Positions 28,672 through 39,128 of a stretch of 64,000 nt of DNA are shown here, piece by piece (the first letter of the stretch is position 1; each line of letters begins with the position of its first letter). The position numbers and the translations under genes are program-made. Under the pieces are notes generated by a model. That model ran no database searches, was not told the DNA's origin, and worked only from the letters and a program-made list of their open reading frames with translations. This stretch comes from JANYLB01 sp963837715 (GTDB lineage Bacteria; Actinomycetota; Acidimicrobiia; IMCC26256; JANYLB01): NCBI GenBank assembly GCA_963837715.1, contig CAWIOF010000001.1:9177-73176 (forward strand). The letters are read 5' to 3'.

Positions 28672-30140
28672 CCCCGGGCGCGCGCCCGCTCCGGTTCGCG
28701 ATCATCGGCGCGGGGATGTCGGGGATCCTCAGCGCGGTGAAGCTCACCGAAGCCGGCCTCACCGACTTCACCGTCTACGAGAAGAACGAGGGCCTCGGCG
28801 GAACCTGGCACGAGAACACCTATCCCGGCCTCGCATGCGACGTGCCGTCGCACCTCTACTCCTACTCCTTCGCGCTGTCGCCCGACTGGAGCCGCCGCTT
28901 CTCGCCCGGCGAGGAGATCCGCGCCTACTTCGAGCGCGTCGCGCGCGACTTCGGCATCGACGGGTGCGTCCGCTTCGGCGACGAGGTCGTCGGCTGTGAG
29001 TTCGTCGACGGACGCTGGCACCTCGAGACCGCCGCCGGCCACCACGACGTCGTCGACGTGGTGATCGCCGCGACCGGTGTGCTCCACCATCCCAACTACC
29101 CCGACATCGACGGCGTCGACGACTTCGCCGGCGCCGTGTTCCACAGCTCCCGCTGGGACCACTCGGTGTCGATCGACGGTGCCCGCGTCGGGGTGATCGG
29201 CACCGGTTCGACCGCGGTGCAGATGGTCGGCGCGCTCGTCGACCGGGTCGAGCACCTCACGCTCTTCCAGCGGACCGCGCAGTGGATCATGCCGCAGGAC
29301 AACCCGGAGTACTCCGACGAGCAGAAGGCCGAGTACCACGAGCGCCCCGAGGTGCTCGCGCAGTCGCACGAGAACCTACGCGAGATGTTCGGCCTGTTCG
29401 CCAACGCGATCATCGACTCGAACTCGGCGGAGATCGCCTTCATCGAGAACGCGTGCCGCGCCAACCTCGAGGAGAACGTCCACGATCCCGACCTCAAGGA
29501 GCGGCTCCGCCCCGAGTACCGCGCCGCGTGCAAGCGCCTGATCATCTCGCCCAACTTCTACGAGGCGATCCAGCAGCCGAACGCCGAGCTGGTCACCGAC
29601 CGCATCGACCGCATCGACGCCGAAGGCGTGCGCACGATCGACGCCGCGACCGGGGAGACCCGCCTGCACGAGCTCGACGTGCTCGTGCTCGCGACCGGAT
29701 TCCACGCCGACGCCTTCATGCGCCCGATGAACGTGGTCGGCCGCGACGGCCGCACCCTCGCCGACGCGTGGGCCGACCGCCCGAACGCGTACCTCTCGAT
29801 CTCGATCCCCGACTTCCCGAACTTCTTCATGCTCAACGGCCCGAACGGCCCGGTCGGCAACTTCTCCCTCATCGAGGTCGCCGAGCTCCAGTTCGGCTAC
29901 ATCGCCCAACTCATCGAGCAGCTCCGAACCGGTGCCTGCAGCGAGATCAGCGCCACCCACGACGCCATGGCCGCGCTCGAGGCCGCCCGCGTCGAGGCCG
30001 CGCAGAACACGATCTGGGTCACCGGCTGCAACAGCTGGTACCTCGACGACCGCGGCATCCCCGCCACCTGGCCCTGGTCCTTCGCCCGCTTCCGCGAAGA
30101 GATGGCCGCGCCCAAACCGGAAGCGTTCGAGGTTCGTTAG
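28647..30140 (+). CDS. Baeyer-Villiger-type flavin monooxygenase
   Basis: 497 residues. The FAD-binding GxGxxG is GAGMSG (21-26), the family fingerprint FxGxxxHxxxW is present (FAGAVFHSSRW, from residue 160), and the NADPH-binding GTGSTAVQ follows. These class B flavoprotein monooxygenases insert oxygen next to a ketone or oxidise heteroatoms using NADPH and O2. The start is GTG 28647. It is cytosolic. The end overlaps the LPATG-protein gene on the other strand by 4 bp. Confidence 0.93.
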   Translation: MPADSRAVAPGARPLRFAIIGAGMSGILSAVKLTEAGLTDFTVYEKNEGLGGTWHENTYPGLACDVPSHLYSYSFALSPDWSRRFSPGEEIRAYFERVARDFGIDGCVRFGDEVVGCEFVDGRWHLETAAGHHDVVDVVIAATGVLHHPNYPDIDGVDDFAGAVFHSSRWDHSVSIDGARVGVIGTGSTAVQMVGALVDRVEHLTLFQRTAQWIMPQDNPEYSDEQKAEYHERPEVLAQSHENLREMFGLFANAIIDSNSAEIAFIENACRANLEENVHDPDLKERLRPEYRAACKRLIISPNFYEAIQQPNAELVTDRIDRIDAEGVRTIDAATGETRLHELDVLVLATGFHADAFMRPMNVVGRDGRTLADAWADRPNAYLSISIPDFPNFFMLNGPNGPVGNFSLIEVAELQFGYIAQLIEQLRTGACSEISATHDAMAALEAARVEAAQNTIWVTGCNSWYLDDRGIPATWPWSFARFREEMAAPKPEAFEVR

Positions 30141-31319
30141 CGCCGCAGCCCGATGGGCGTCCGGATCCGACGACTCGAGGCGACACACGCCAGGCCGGCA
30201 CCGGTGGCGAGCGCGCCGATCAGGCCGAGCGGCGCGCTGCTCGGGGGCGCTCCCGTGGCCGGGAGCTCTCCGGGGGCCGTGAGGCCGGTCTCGGCCGGCG
30301 GCGTGGTGCTCGTCGGGGTGGCCGGGGTGGCGGCGAGTGTGATCGCCAGGCCGGCGACGTCGCCCGCGCTCGTGTCGACGGCAACCGCGGTCGGCTGCAG
30401 ACCTGATCCGGCCGGCGGATCGACGGCGACGAGGTACGCACCGGTCACGGCGTCCGGGATCGCGAAGGTGCCGTCGGCCGCGGTCGTGACCACCACCGGC
30501 GTACCGGAGGAATCGACCACCGGCACCGCGTCGGGCGTCTGCAGCGACACGCTCGCGCCCTCGAGCGGTGCACCGGTAGGGGTGGTGACCGAGCCGGCGA
30601 CGGACGCGGTGTTCGCGGCGATCCACAGCTGGTAGATCGGGAGGCCGCTCTGGGGGGTGAACAGGAGCGTGAGGCTGGTGAGCGGCACCGTGGGTGCGAA
30701 CCAACCCGACGCGCCAGAGGTGTCGGCGACGTTGCCGGTGAGGGTCGACGTCGACGGGTTCCACGTCGGGACGTCGGTGTACGGCGGCCCGCCGGTACAC
30801 CCGCTCGGCACCGGGCTCGCGGCGCACGAGTTGAACGCGGACTGCCACCCGAGCCCGGCGACCGCGACCGGGAGTGCCTCCGACTCCGGTTGCCGTGACC
30901 GTGACCTGGTCGGCGTCGATGTCGCCGAGCGCGAACCCCCAGCCCGACGCAGGTGTGGGCGACGCGAACGTGATCGTCGTGGTCGACGGCGTGGTGCCGG
31001 CTGCGGTACGCAGGCTCAGGTAGGGGAGGTTCTGCGACGACCCGAACGTCGCCCCGAACGGTGTCGACGGGTTGAGGAACGCCGATCCGCCCGACGGGAT
31101 GCTCGGCGTGTTGCTGTCGGTCACGTACGTGGCGTTCGGGAACGTGGCCGCGCCCGGCACCGCGATCGTGCCGGTCCACGACGGGTTGGCGCCCGCGAGC
31201 GTGGAAGCCGCGTAGTTCCCGACCGGGGGTGCCGCACCCGCAGGCGCGCCACCCGCGACGACGCTCATCAGTCCCGCGACGAGCACGAGTGCACTGACCC
31301 CCCGGCCAAGCCGATTCAT
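30137..31319 (-). CDS. LPATG-anchored surface protein with carboxypeptidase-regulatory-like domain (one frameshift)
   Basis: A signal peptide (residues 1 to about 30, ending GAPAGAAPP) is followed by a beta-rich N-terminal domain (SGWGFALGDIDADQVTVTA), a carboxypeptidase-regulatory-like Ig repeat (SVAGSVTTPTGAPLEGASVSL), a Thr/Pro stretch and a complete sortase signal. That signal is LPATG (about 30257-30271), a hydrophobic helix and the basic tail RRIRTPIGLRR. It is therefore exported and covalently wall-anchored if a sortase exists, but none is in the window. The frame breaks at about 30869-30885: after TATGVGG the expected ALPVAVAGLGWQSAFNSC lies one frame away. Starts at ATG 31319. Confidence 0.83.
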
Positions 31320-31380
31320 CACCGCGACGATACGGCTTCGTGCCGGGCGGCTCGCAGTCCCAGGGGCATAGCCTGGGGTC

Positions 31381-31659
31381 ATGTGCAGGAACATCACCGA
31401 ACTCAGGGGTCTCGAGCCGGAAGCGACGCCGGAGGAGATCGAAGCCGCGGCGCGGCAGTACATCCGCAAGGTCTCGGGCATCACCAAGCCGAGACCGGAG
31501 CTCGCCGACAAGCTCGAGGCCGCCGCGATGGAGGTCGCGGCGATCACGACGCGCCTGCTCGCGGAGGTGCCGCAGCGCCGGCAGCCGCCGAAGAGCGTCC
31601 CGCCGTTGCGTCGGCCCGAGGTGCGGGCCCGCATGGGTCTCGAACCGCTCCCGACCTGA
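31381..31659 (+). CDS. DUF2277 family protein
   Basis: 92 residues. The N-terminal MCRNITELRGLEPEATPEEIEAAA and RKVSGITKPRPEL are diagnostic of DUF2277, a small conserved family of unknown function often found in actinobacteria and proteobacteria. The Cys at position 2 is conserved in what I recall of the family. It starts at ATG 31381. A GC-only palindrome follows the stop. Confidence 0.92.
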   Translation: MCRNITELRGLEPEATPEEIEAAARQYIRKVSGITKPRPELADKLEAAAMEVAAITTRLLAEVPQRRQPPKSVPPLRRPEVRARMGLEPLPT

Positions 31660-31663
31660 TCCG

Positions 31664-31679
31664 CCGGCCGGCCGGCCGG
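31664..31679. repeat. (CCGG)4 palindrome after DUF2277
   Basis: Four CCGG units form a self-complementary 16-mer 5 bp after the stop. It could fold as a short terminator hairpin or be a diverged REP-like element. No U-tract follows. Confidence 0.4.
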
Positions 31680-31754
31680 TCTTGGGCGCTCGACGTCTCG
31701 CGTCCCTGACGGAGGGTTCACCATTTCCGCACACTCCGGCGCGACGCTGGGGTC

Positions 31755-32913
31755 ATGCACACGCGGTTCGGTCGACGCCGGTTCCTCGAGCTCCTCGGAG
31801 CCGGGACCGTGGGTGTCGTCGCCGTGGGTGCTGCTCCCACCGCGGGCTCGGTTGCGGCACGGGTCGCGGCTGCCGACACGCGACCGGTCGGTCTACGTTC
31901 CCCCGCCGGGAGCGTGGGCGAAGGTCCGTCCGGCAAGCGCCGGGTGGGACCGGAGAGCCCTGCAGGAGGCGTTCGACTTCGCGGGTGAGCACACGAGCTT
32001 CTCCATGACCATGGTGCTCGGCGGGCGTCTCCTCGCCGAGCACTCGTGGCGTCTCGGTCTCGGGTTCGCCCGCGACATCGCGTCGGCGCAGAAGAGCGTG
32101 GTCGCGCTGCTCGTGGGCAACCTCGCAGCTGCGGGGAAGATCGGCATCGACGATCCGGTCACCACCTACCTCGGACCGGGCTGGTCGAAGGCCACGCGCG
32201 TGCAGGAGTCACCGATCACGGTGCGCCATCTCCTCACGATGACGAGTGGGCTCTCGGGAGGCCTCACGTTCGAGGCGGTTCCCGGGTCTCGGTGGGCCTA
32301 CAACACCAATGCGTACCAACAGCTCGTACCGCTCGTGGAGCGGGTCGGCGGCGGATCGATCAACGACGTGACGCGGGCGGAGCTGTTCGATCCGATCGGG
32401 GTGTCGGCTGCGAGCCTCTGGCGCGATCGCCGGATCGACGGTCCGCTCGGGGTCGACCCCACCGGCCGCCGCATCCAGGGTCTGATGATGACGACATCCG
32501 ACATGGCACGCGTCGGGCTCCTCGTGCAGCGCAAGGGGAGGTGGGGGAGCACCCGCGTGCTCGCCGACCCCTCCTACGTCCACGACGCGCTCGCGAGCTC
32601 GCAGGAGCTGAACCCTGCGTACGGGTACCTGTGGTGGCTCAACGGGAAGTCGGCGTTCGTGCTGCCCGGCCCGCCGACGCGCCACCGGGGCGAGCTGATC
32701 CCGACCGCGCCCGCCGATCTCGTCGCCGCGCTCGGTGCCGGCGACCAGAAGATCTACGTGAGCGACGCGCTCGACCTGGTCGTCACCCGTACCGGTGCGA
32801 GTGCGGGGCCCCGGAGCCACGGCGCGCTCTCGGAGTTCGACGCCGAGCTCTGGCGCCGGATCATGGCCGCCGCGCCCACTTCTGCGCGTCGCCTCGCGGC
32901 CCACAACGCATAG
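31755..32913 (+). CDS. Tat-exported serine hydrolase, beta-lactamase/PBP-like fold (one frameshift)
   Basis: The N-terminus MHTRFGRRRFLELLGAGTVGVV is a twin-arginine signal (RRRFLEL). The mature enzyme continues in the next frame from about 31880 (RSVYVPPPGAWAKV). The nucleophile motif SxxK is SAQK (Ser codon at 32083), followed by TVRHLLTMTSGLSGG and a YNTNAYQ motif (YxN) typical of class C-like serine hydrolases. The C-terminal part includes YGYLWWLNGKSAFVLPG. Function could be a D,D-peptidase, esterase or beta-lactamase-like hydrolase outside the cytoplasm. A one-base shift in 31850-31890 separates signal from enzyme, and both parts are intact. Confidence 0.85.
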
Positions 32914-32959
32914 AGGATCTACGCTCAAGTACCCGCCGGATACCGCCGAAAGACGGCGC

Positions 32960-35759
32960 ATGAGCATGGGTGCGAGTCGACGGAGCAAGTTCGGCGCGGG
33001 CGTGATCGCGGTGGCGATCATGATCGGTGCGACGGGATTGGCCGCGTTGCCGGCGGGCGCGGCGCCGATCGGGAACGGTTCGATCTCCGGGCGGGTGACC
33101 GACTCGGGCGGGAACCCGTTGTCGAACATCTGCGTCAGCGCCGCAGGGTACGCATCGACCGCGACCGACGCGCTCGGCGGGTACTCGCTGACCGGCCTCT
33201 CGACCGGGTCGTACGCGGTGGGCTTCTCCGACTGCAACCCGACTCCGACCTACCTGGGGCAGTGGTACCTCGGGCACACCGACCAATCCGACGCCGATCC
33301 GGTCGACGTGGTCGACCCGGCCGACACGCCCCTGTCGGATGTCGTCCTGACGCTCGGCGTGCCGGTGCAGGGCACCGTCACCGACGCGGGCGGCAATCCG
33401 ATCGCGAACGTGAACATCGGCGTGAACCCGACCACTTCGGGGCCGGGCGCGGGCGCGACGACCGCGGCCGACGGCACCTACACGACCGGACCGCTGGCGA
33501 ACGGCAGCTACAAGGTCCAGTTCTCGCCGAGCGATCCGCAGTACGCAGCGGAGTACTGGAACGACAAGGTCAGTTGGAACACGGCCGACACGCTCACGAT
33601 CAACACGGTCAACGGGCCGGTGCAGGGTGGGATCGACGCGCAGCTCGCCTCGGCCGCGACGGTCGAGGGGACCGTGACCGACGTCGGCGGTGCCCCCCTG
33701 GGCGGCATCTGCGTCGACGTGGTGTCTCCCGACAACTCCGGCAGCTGGGACTGGCTCAACAACGCGCAGACGGCCGCCGACGGGACCTACTCGGTCGGTG
33801 GGCTGCCCGCCGGCGACCTCCGGGTCCAGTTCCACGAGTGCGCCGGTGGGTCGTACCTCGAGCAGTGGTACAGCGGCCAGGCCTCGTTCGACAGCGCGAC
33901 ACCGGTGCTGCTCGCGAGCGGCGACGTCCGCACGGGCGTGGACGCGCAGCTCATCGCAGGAACCTCGGTGAGCGGCACCGTCACCGACGCGGGTGGCAAC
34001 CCCATCCCCAACGTGAACATCAACGTCGACTCGACCGGTGGCGGATCGTCGGGGTGGGCGCAGACGAACCCCGCCGGCCAGTACACGACGAACGGGTTGT
34101 CCCCGGGCAGCTACACCGTGCAGGTTCCAGAGCACGGCGTCGTTCGCCGGCGAGTACTGGAACGACCAGCTGACGCGCGACGACGCCGACGTCCTCGTCA
34201 TCACCGGCTCCGAGGGACCCGTGGTCGGCAACATCGACGCGGTGCTCGCCCAGGGTGCGACGATCTCGGGCCTCGTGACCGACGTCGGCGGCGCCCCGAT
34301 CCAGAACATCTGTGTCTACGGCGTCGTCGAGACGAGCAACGGCATCGACGGGGTCGCATGGACGGGTACCGCGGCCGACGGCACCTACACCCTCACCGGC
34401 GTGCCGCCGACCACCGTGAAGGTGGTCTTCCAGGACTGCAACACCGTGGGTCCCTACGTGCAGCAGTGGTGGCAGGGAGCCGGCAACCAGGACTCTGCGA
34501 CGCCCGTCACCCTCGCGCCGGGCGATGTCCGCACGGGGATCGACGCCCAGCTCGTGGCCGCCGGCGCGATCACCGGTCGGGTGACCGACGGCGGTGGCAG
34601 CCCGATCGAGGGCGTCTGCGCGCAGGCCTCCACGCCGACGTCGGTGGGCGACCTCTCGACGACCGACTCGAACGGCGACTACTCGATCGTGCTCGCCGCG
34701 GCGGGCGACTACAAGGTGCAGTTCGTCGACTGCGACCTCGCCGGCTTCGCCGGTGAGTGGTGGAACGACCAGCCGACGTCGGCCACCGCCCAGGCGGTGC
34801 ACGTCGATGCCGGCCAGGTCGTGACGGGCATCGACGCAACCCTCGCGCCGGGCGCGACGGGATCGATCTCCGGGAAGGTCGTCAACGCCGGCGGCACCCC
34901 GATGACCTCGGCCTGCGTGATCGCGTACCTCCCGTACGAGTTCGTCCTCTTCGCCCCGGTCCAGCCCGACGGCAGCTACACCATCCCCGACGTGCCCTCG
35001 GGCACCTACGCACTCGCGTTCCTCGGTTGCGGGTCGGGAGAGCCCGAGCCCACGGTGCCCGATCCCGACATCTCCGGGGTCGAGTACTCGGCGTTCTGGT
35101 GGGACGGCGTTCCGCTCGACATCGAGGGCGGCGACGGCGGACCCGACCCGATCGCGCAGGGCGCGAACCTCGTGACGGTCACCCCGGGGACCGACCTCGT
35201 CGGCTACGACGGGTGCTTCGGCTGCCAGTCGATCACGATCACGTCGATCACCCCCGGCCCGAACTCGCTCACGGTCGCGTTCACGACGCCGTTCGCGAAC
35301 GGTTCCGGCTCGTCGGCCGGCGCGGGACTCGCGGCATCGGTCGCCCACGGGAAGGGCGTCACGGTCAGCGCCGGCGTCGATGTCACCTACACCGTGACGT
35401 GCTCGGGCGTGGGCGGCGGCCTCTCGCGCTCCGCGAGCGGCCCGGGCTCACCGATCACCGTCACCGGACTCGCATCGGGTGGCAGCTACATCTGCCGGGT
35501 CGCCGCGGCGGCGGGCGGGACGGTCTTCGCGAGCTCCGCGGAGTCCGCGGTACTCGCCGCCGGGGTGACCGCCGACGGCGCGACCCCCGGATCCGCCGAG
35601 CAGGGGGGTACCGGCACGGGCGTGACCGGTTCCCTGCCCCGCACCGGCACGTCGGCATCGACGCTCGTGCGGAGCGGGTTCCTGCTGCTCCTGCTCGGCC
35701 TCGTGCTCGCGATCACGAACCGGCGTCACGAGTCCGGATTTCGCTCCGAGCTCGACTGA
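32960..35759 (+). CDS. Large LPRTG-anchored surface protein with repeated Ig-like/carboxypeptidase-regulatory domains (one frameshift)
   Basis: About 932 residues once one base is removed. A signal peptide (ending LPAGAAP) precedes about eight repeats of roughly 95-100 residues, each beginning with a form of SGxVTDxGGxPIxNxxV and carrying AADGTYT and QWxxG or EYWND. These are carboxypeptidase-regulatory-like/SdrD-B-type Ig folds. A fibronectin-like segment and a sortase signal follow: LPRTG (near 35633-35647), a Leu-rich helix and a basic tail. The break is one extra G at 34133-34134. Deleting it restores YTVQFQSTASFAGEYWND, which matches the other repeats. Likely a stalk or adhesin on the cell wall. 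Starts at ATG 32960. Confidence 0.87.
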
Positions 35760-35773
35760 TCACGGCATCGGAC

Positions 35774-35802
35774 GGTCGGGGGGACCTCTGGGTCCCCCGA
35801 CC
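35774..35802 (+). terminator. Strong hairpin terminator after the LPRTG protein gene
   Basis: Arms GGTCGGGGGGACC and GGTCCCCCGACC with a TCTG loop pair along their length with one bulged G, 14 bp after the stop codon. No U-tract follows. Confidence 0.7.
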
Positions 35803-35880
35803 TTGCCGACCCGGGATCGTCGGTGCGGGAGCGGTCTGCGTCTTCGGTCCGCGGCGCGCTCGGCCCGGTACCGTGCAGTG

Positions 35881-36660
35881 ATGGGTTCGCTCGACGGGCG
35901 CGTCGCACTGGTCACGGGCGTCTCGCGCCGCAACGGCATCGGGTACGCGATCGCGCGGCGCCTGCTGCTCGACGGCGCGTCGGTGTTCGGGTCGGGGTGG
36001 GAGCCCCACGACGCCGAGATGCCGTGGGGCGCCGACCCCGGTGGTCCCGAGGCTGTGACGGCCGCGCTCGATTCCGGCGACGGTCGGTTCGCGTCGGCGG
36101 CCGTCGATCTCGAAGCGCCCGACGGGCCGAGTCGGCTCGTCGATGCCGCGGTGGCGCGCTTCGGTTCCCTCGACGTGGTCGTGGCGAACCACGCCCGCAG
36201 CTCGCAGCAGTCGCTCGCCGCGCTCACGGCCGAGGAGCTCGACCGGTGCTGGGCCGTGAACGCCCGCGCCACGATGCTGCTCGTCCAGGCCCTCGCCGCA
36301 CTCGACCGGGGTGACCGGCCCGGTGGGCGCGCGGTGTTGTTCACCAGCGGGCAGCACCTCGCGCCGATGGCGGGGGAGCTCCCGTACAGCGTGACCAAGG
36401 GCGCGGTCCACCAGATGACGCGGTCGCTCGCCGAGGCGACCGCCGACGTGGGCATCACCGTCAACTGCGTGAACCCCGGCCCCGTCGACACCGGCTGGGC
36501 CACCGGCGCGCTCCACACCGAGGTCGCGGCGCGGTTCCCGTCGGGCCGGTGGGGCACACCCGACGACGTCGCCAACCTCGTGGGCTGGCTCGTGAGCGAC
36601 GACGCCGCCTGGATCACCGGCCAGGTCATCGACAGCGAAGGCGGCTTCCGCCGCAGTTGA
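35881..36660 (+). CDS. Short-chain dehydrogenase/reductase
   Basis: 259 residues with a Rossmann fold. The cofactor loop TGVSRRNGIG (12-21) has the basic residues of NADP-type or FabI-like SDRs. VVVANHARSS replaces the usual NNAG. The active site is Ser in FTSGQ, Tyr169 and Lys173 in YSVTK. It ends with NPGPVDTGW and ITGQVIDSEGGF, the standard SDR C-terminus. It resembles 3-ketoacyl-ACP reductase-like SDRs, but the substrate is unknown. Starts at ATG 35881. Confidence 0.92.
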   Translation: MGSLDGRVALVTGVSRRNGIGYAIARRLLLDGASVFGSGWEPHDAEMPWGADPGGPEAVTAALDSGDGRFASAAVDLEAPDGPSRLVDAAVARFGSLDVVVANHARSSQQSLAALTAEELDRCWAVNARATMLLVQALAALDRGDRPGGRAVLFTSGQHLAPMAGELPYSVTKGAVHQMTRSLAEATADVGITVNCVNPGPVDTGWATGALHTEVAARFPSGRWGTPDDVANLVGWLVSDDAAWITGQVIDSEGGFRRS

Positions 36661-36844
36661 CGTCTCCGGTCCGGGCCTTGGGTCGCCTGCCCGATGCGCA
36701 GCTCCCGGCCAAGGCCCTCGACAGGTTCGGTGATCTGTTGGCGGAGTGGCGTCTCGACGACCTCGAGCAGCCGCGCGCCTACGCTCTCGCCCCGTGGGGG
36801 ATCACGATCGCAGGAGCCGGGTTCACGCGCGCCGTCGTCGGGCG

Positions 36845-37769
36845 GTGGCGGTCGCGGCGTGCACCCTCGCACTGGCCCTGCTCTCGCTCGCGTCGGCACC
36901 GGTCAGTGCGGCCGACGCGACCGACGCGACCGACGCGACCGCCGACCGAGGTCGCCGCGACACCCGTGCGCCACGAGACGCTGACGCTCGTCGATCCGAG
37001 CCGTCCGACCGACGACCCGTCGTCCGACCGCAGCGCACCCGACCGCACACTCGTCACCGAGGTCTACGTCCCCGCCGGGAAGGGCCCGTTCCCGGTCGTC
37101 CTCCTCGCACACGGCAACAACGGCAACCCCGGCAAGCTCTCCGAGCTGCTCGAGGCGTGGGCCGGCGCGGGCTACGTCGTCGCCGCCCCGACGTTCCCGC
37201 TCACCAACGACCTGCACGGGGGACCGTCGGTCCTCGGCGACTACCGCAACCAGCCCGGCGACATGTCGTTCGTGCTCGACCAGCTCCTCGCCCGCTCGCG
37301 CCGGTCGACCGGCTTCCTCGCCGGGCGCGTCGACCGGCGCCACGTCGGTGCCGCGGGCTTCTCGCTCGGCGGCGCGACCGTGTACGGCCTCGCGTACAAC
37401 CGGTGCTGCCGGGACCGCCGCATCGACGCCGTCATCCTCATGGACGCGCTCCGCCTCGAGTTCTCCGGCGACTCGTTCGGCAGGATCCGCGGGCCGGTCA
37501 TGTTCGTGCACCTCCGCAACGACCCGATCGTGGCCTACCGGAACTCGACCGAGTCGTACGCGAAGGCGATCGGGCCCAAGTTCCTCATGACCCTCGAGCA
37601 GGGCGTCCACCCCGAGCCCTACGAGAACCTCCCCAGCCCCCACGACGAAGCCGTGACCGCCGCCACGACCGCCTTCTGGGACCTGTACCTGCAGCGCCAG
37701 GGCACGATCCGCACGGTGGTGCGCGCCGGCACCGAACCCGGCCTCAGCGACGTGATCGCCGAGCGCTGA
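36845..37769 (+). CDS. Exported alpha/beta hydrolase (dienelactone hydrolase/PET-hydrolase-like), one frameshift
   Basis: A signal peptide (VAVAACTLALALLSLASAPVSAA) is followed by Ala-Asp-Ala-Thr repeats and then, in the next frame, by the enzyme: VVLLAHGNNGNPGKLSELLEAWAGAGYVVAAPTFP, the nucleophile elbow GFSLGG, ILMDALRLEF (acid) and a C-terminal HPEPYENLPSPHDEAV (His). The break is near 36940-36955, in the direct repeat coding for ADATDATDAT, where slippage or a base error is easy. GTG 36845 is chosen because it puts the basic residues and hydrophobic core at the N-terminus. Predicted secreted esterase or lipase-like enzyme. Confidence 0.8.
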
Positions 37770-37818
37770 ACGCCTCCCCGGTAGTCAAGGTGCTCCACGG
37801 TCGTGACGAATCAACTCC

Positions 37819-39042
37819 GTGCCCCGCGCCGACGACCGTCACCCCTTGCGCCGCAGCGTCCTCGCCGGCCTCGTCGCGATCGGCGTCGTGTCGGCGCTCG
37901 CTGCGGCCGGGTGCACCGGCACCGACGAGAACGCCCGGTCCGACCGGGCGCGCACCTCGACGCGCGCCGGCAACGGCACGACGGCCGACCTCGACGACGA
38001 CCGTGCGCTCGTCGGGCGGCTGCACGACGCGCTCGAGCGGAACGTGAACGAGTACCCCGCGGTCCCGGGCGAGGCGGCGGCGGTGCTGCTCCCGCACCAC
38101 GACGTGCAGGCGTCGGCCGGCTCCGCCGCACCCGATGGCCGCGTCCCGCTCACGCCCGACACACCGTTCCGCATCGCCAGCGTCACCAAGACGTTCGTCG
38201 CGGTCGCGGCACTCCGCCTCGTCGAGCAGGGCCGGCTCGACCTCGACGCGCCGATCGGCCCGCTTCTCGATCCGGCCACGAGCGGGCTGCTCGCCGACGA
38301 CGGCTACGACCTCGACCGCATCACCGTCCGCCGGCTCCTGAACCACACCGCCGGGCTCTTCGACTTCGCGGCGAGCGACGCGTACGACGACGTGAACACC
38401 GACGATCCCGGCCACCGCTGGACGCGCGCAGAGCAGCTCCGCTTCGCTGTCGACCACGGTGATCCCCTCGCCGAGCCCGGCGAGGAGTACCACTACGACG
38501 ACACCGGCTACCTCCTGGTCGGCGAGATCATCGAGCGCATCACCGGTCAGACGTTGCCGGCCGCGGTGCGCGACCTCGACGGCTTCGCGCGCCTCGGCCT
38601 CGACGCCACGTGGTGGGAGACGCTCGAACCCGCGCCGGCCGGTGCACCCGCGCGCGCCCACCAGTTCGCGGGCCGCCACTTCGACAACACCGTGCTCGAC
38701 GCGTCGGCCGACCTCTACGGGGGCGGCGGACTGGTGTCGACCGTGGGCGACGTCGCCCGGTTCTACCGGGCCCTCTTCGACGGCAAGGTGTTCGACCACG
38801 ACGCGACCCTCGACGAGATGCTCACCGTGTCGGGCCCCGGTCGCGACGCAGGCGCGGCACTCGGGATCTTCGAGACGCGCATCGCCGGGTCCCGCTGCTA
38901 CGGCCACCCCGGCTGGTGGGGCACCGAGGCGTACCACTGCCCCGAGCCCGACCTCACGTTCGCCCTCACCGTCAACCAGGCCGACGAGTCCCTGATCGAC
39001 ACCCGTCCCGTCGAGCGCACGATCCTCGGTCTCGCCCGCTGA
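37819..39042 (+). CDS. Serine hydrolase lipoprotein (beta-lactamase/D,D-peptidase fold)
   Basis: 407 residues from GTG 37819. The lipobox ALAAAGC (Cys32) predicts a membrane-bound lipoprotein. SVTK (121-124) is the SxxK nucleophile motif, TVRRLLNHTAGLFDF follows, and YHYDDTGY provides the YxN-like tyrosine. The late CYGHPGWWGTEAYHC occupies the position of the third, substrate-side motif (HxG). The two Cys around it could form a disulfide. Probably a peptidoglycan or ester hydrolase rather than an antibiotic-resistance enzyme. It lies 49 bp after the hydrolase gene. Confidence 0.88.
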   Translation: MPRADDRHPLRRSVLAGLVAIGVVSALAAAGCTGTDENARSDRARTSTRAGNGTTADLDDDRALVGRLHDALERNVNEYPAVPGEAAAVLLPHHDVQASAGSAAPDGRVPLTPDTPFRIASVTKTFVAVAALRLVEQGRLDLDAPIGPLLDPATSGLLADDGYDLDRITVRRLLNHTAGLFDFAASDAYDDVNTDDPGHRWTRAEQLRFAVDHGDPLAEPGEEYHYDDTGYLLVGEIIERITGQTLPAAVRDLDGFARLGLDATWWETLEPAPAGAPARAHQFAGRHFDNTVLDASADLYGGGGLVSTVGDVARFYRALFDGKVFDHDATLDEMLTVSGPGRDAGAALGIFETRIAGSRCYGHPGWWGTEAYHCPEPDLTFALTVNQADESLIDTRPVERTILGLAR

Positions 39043-39128
39043 ACCGGCCCCTCCCGAGCTCGGCTCCGGTATGGTCGAACCAGGTGTGGTGGGCCGATCG
39101 GCTCCACGGAGAAAGCAAGAGGTGAGCC

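Noticed and set aside
31664..31679. (CCGG)4 as a certain terminator
   Set aside because: Self-complementary, but leaves no loop-plus-U-tract. Recorded only as a repeat.
36661..36844. Protein-like stretch (ALGRLPDAQLPAKALDRFGDLLAEW) after the SDR gene
   Set aside because: No start, no recognised family, and it runs on in frame from the SDR stop. It may be a remnant, but support is too thin for a feature.
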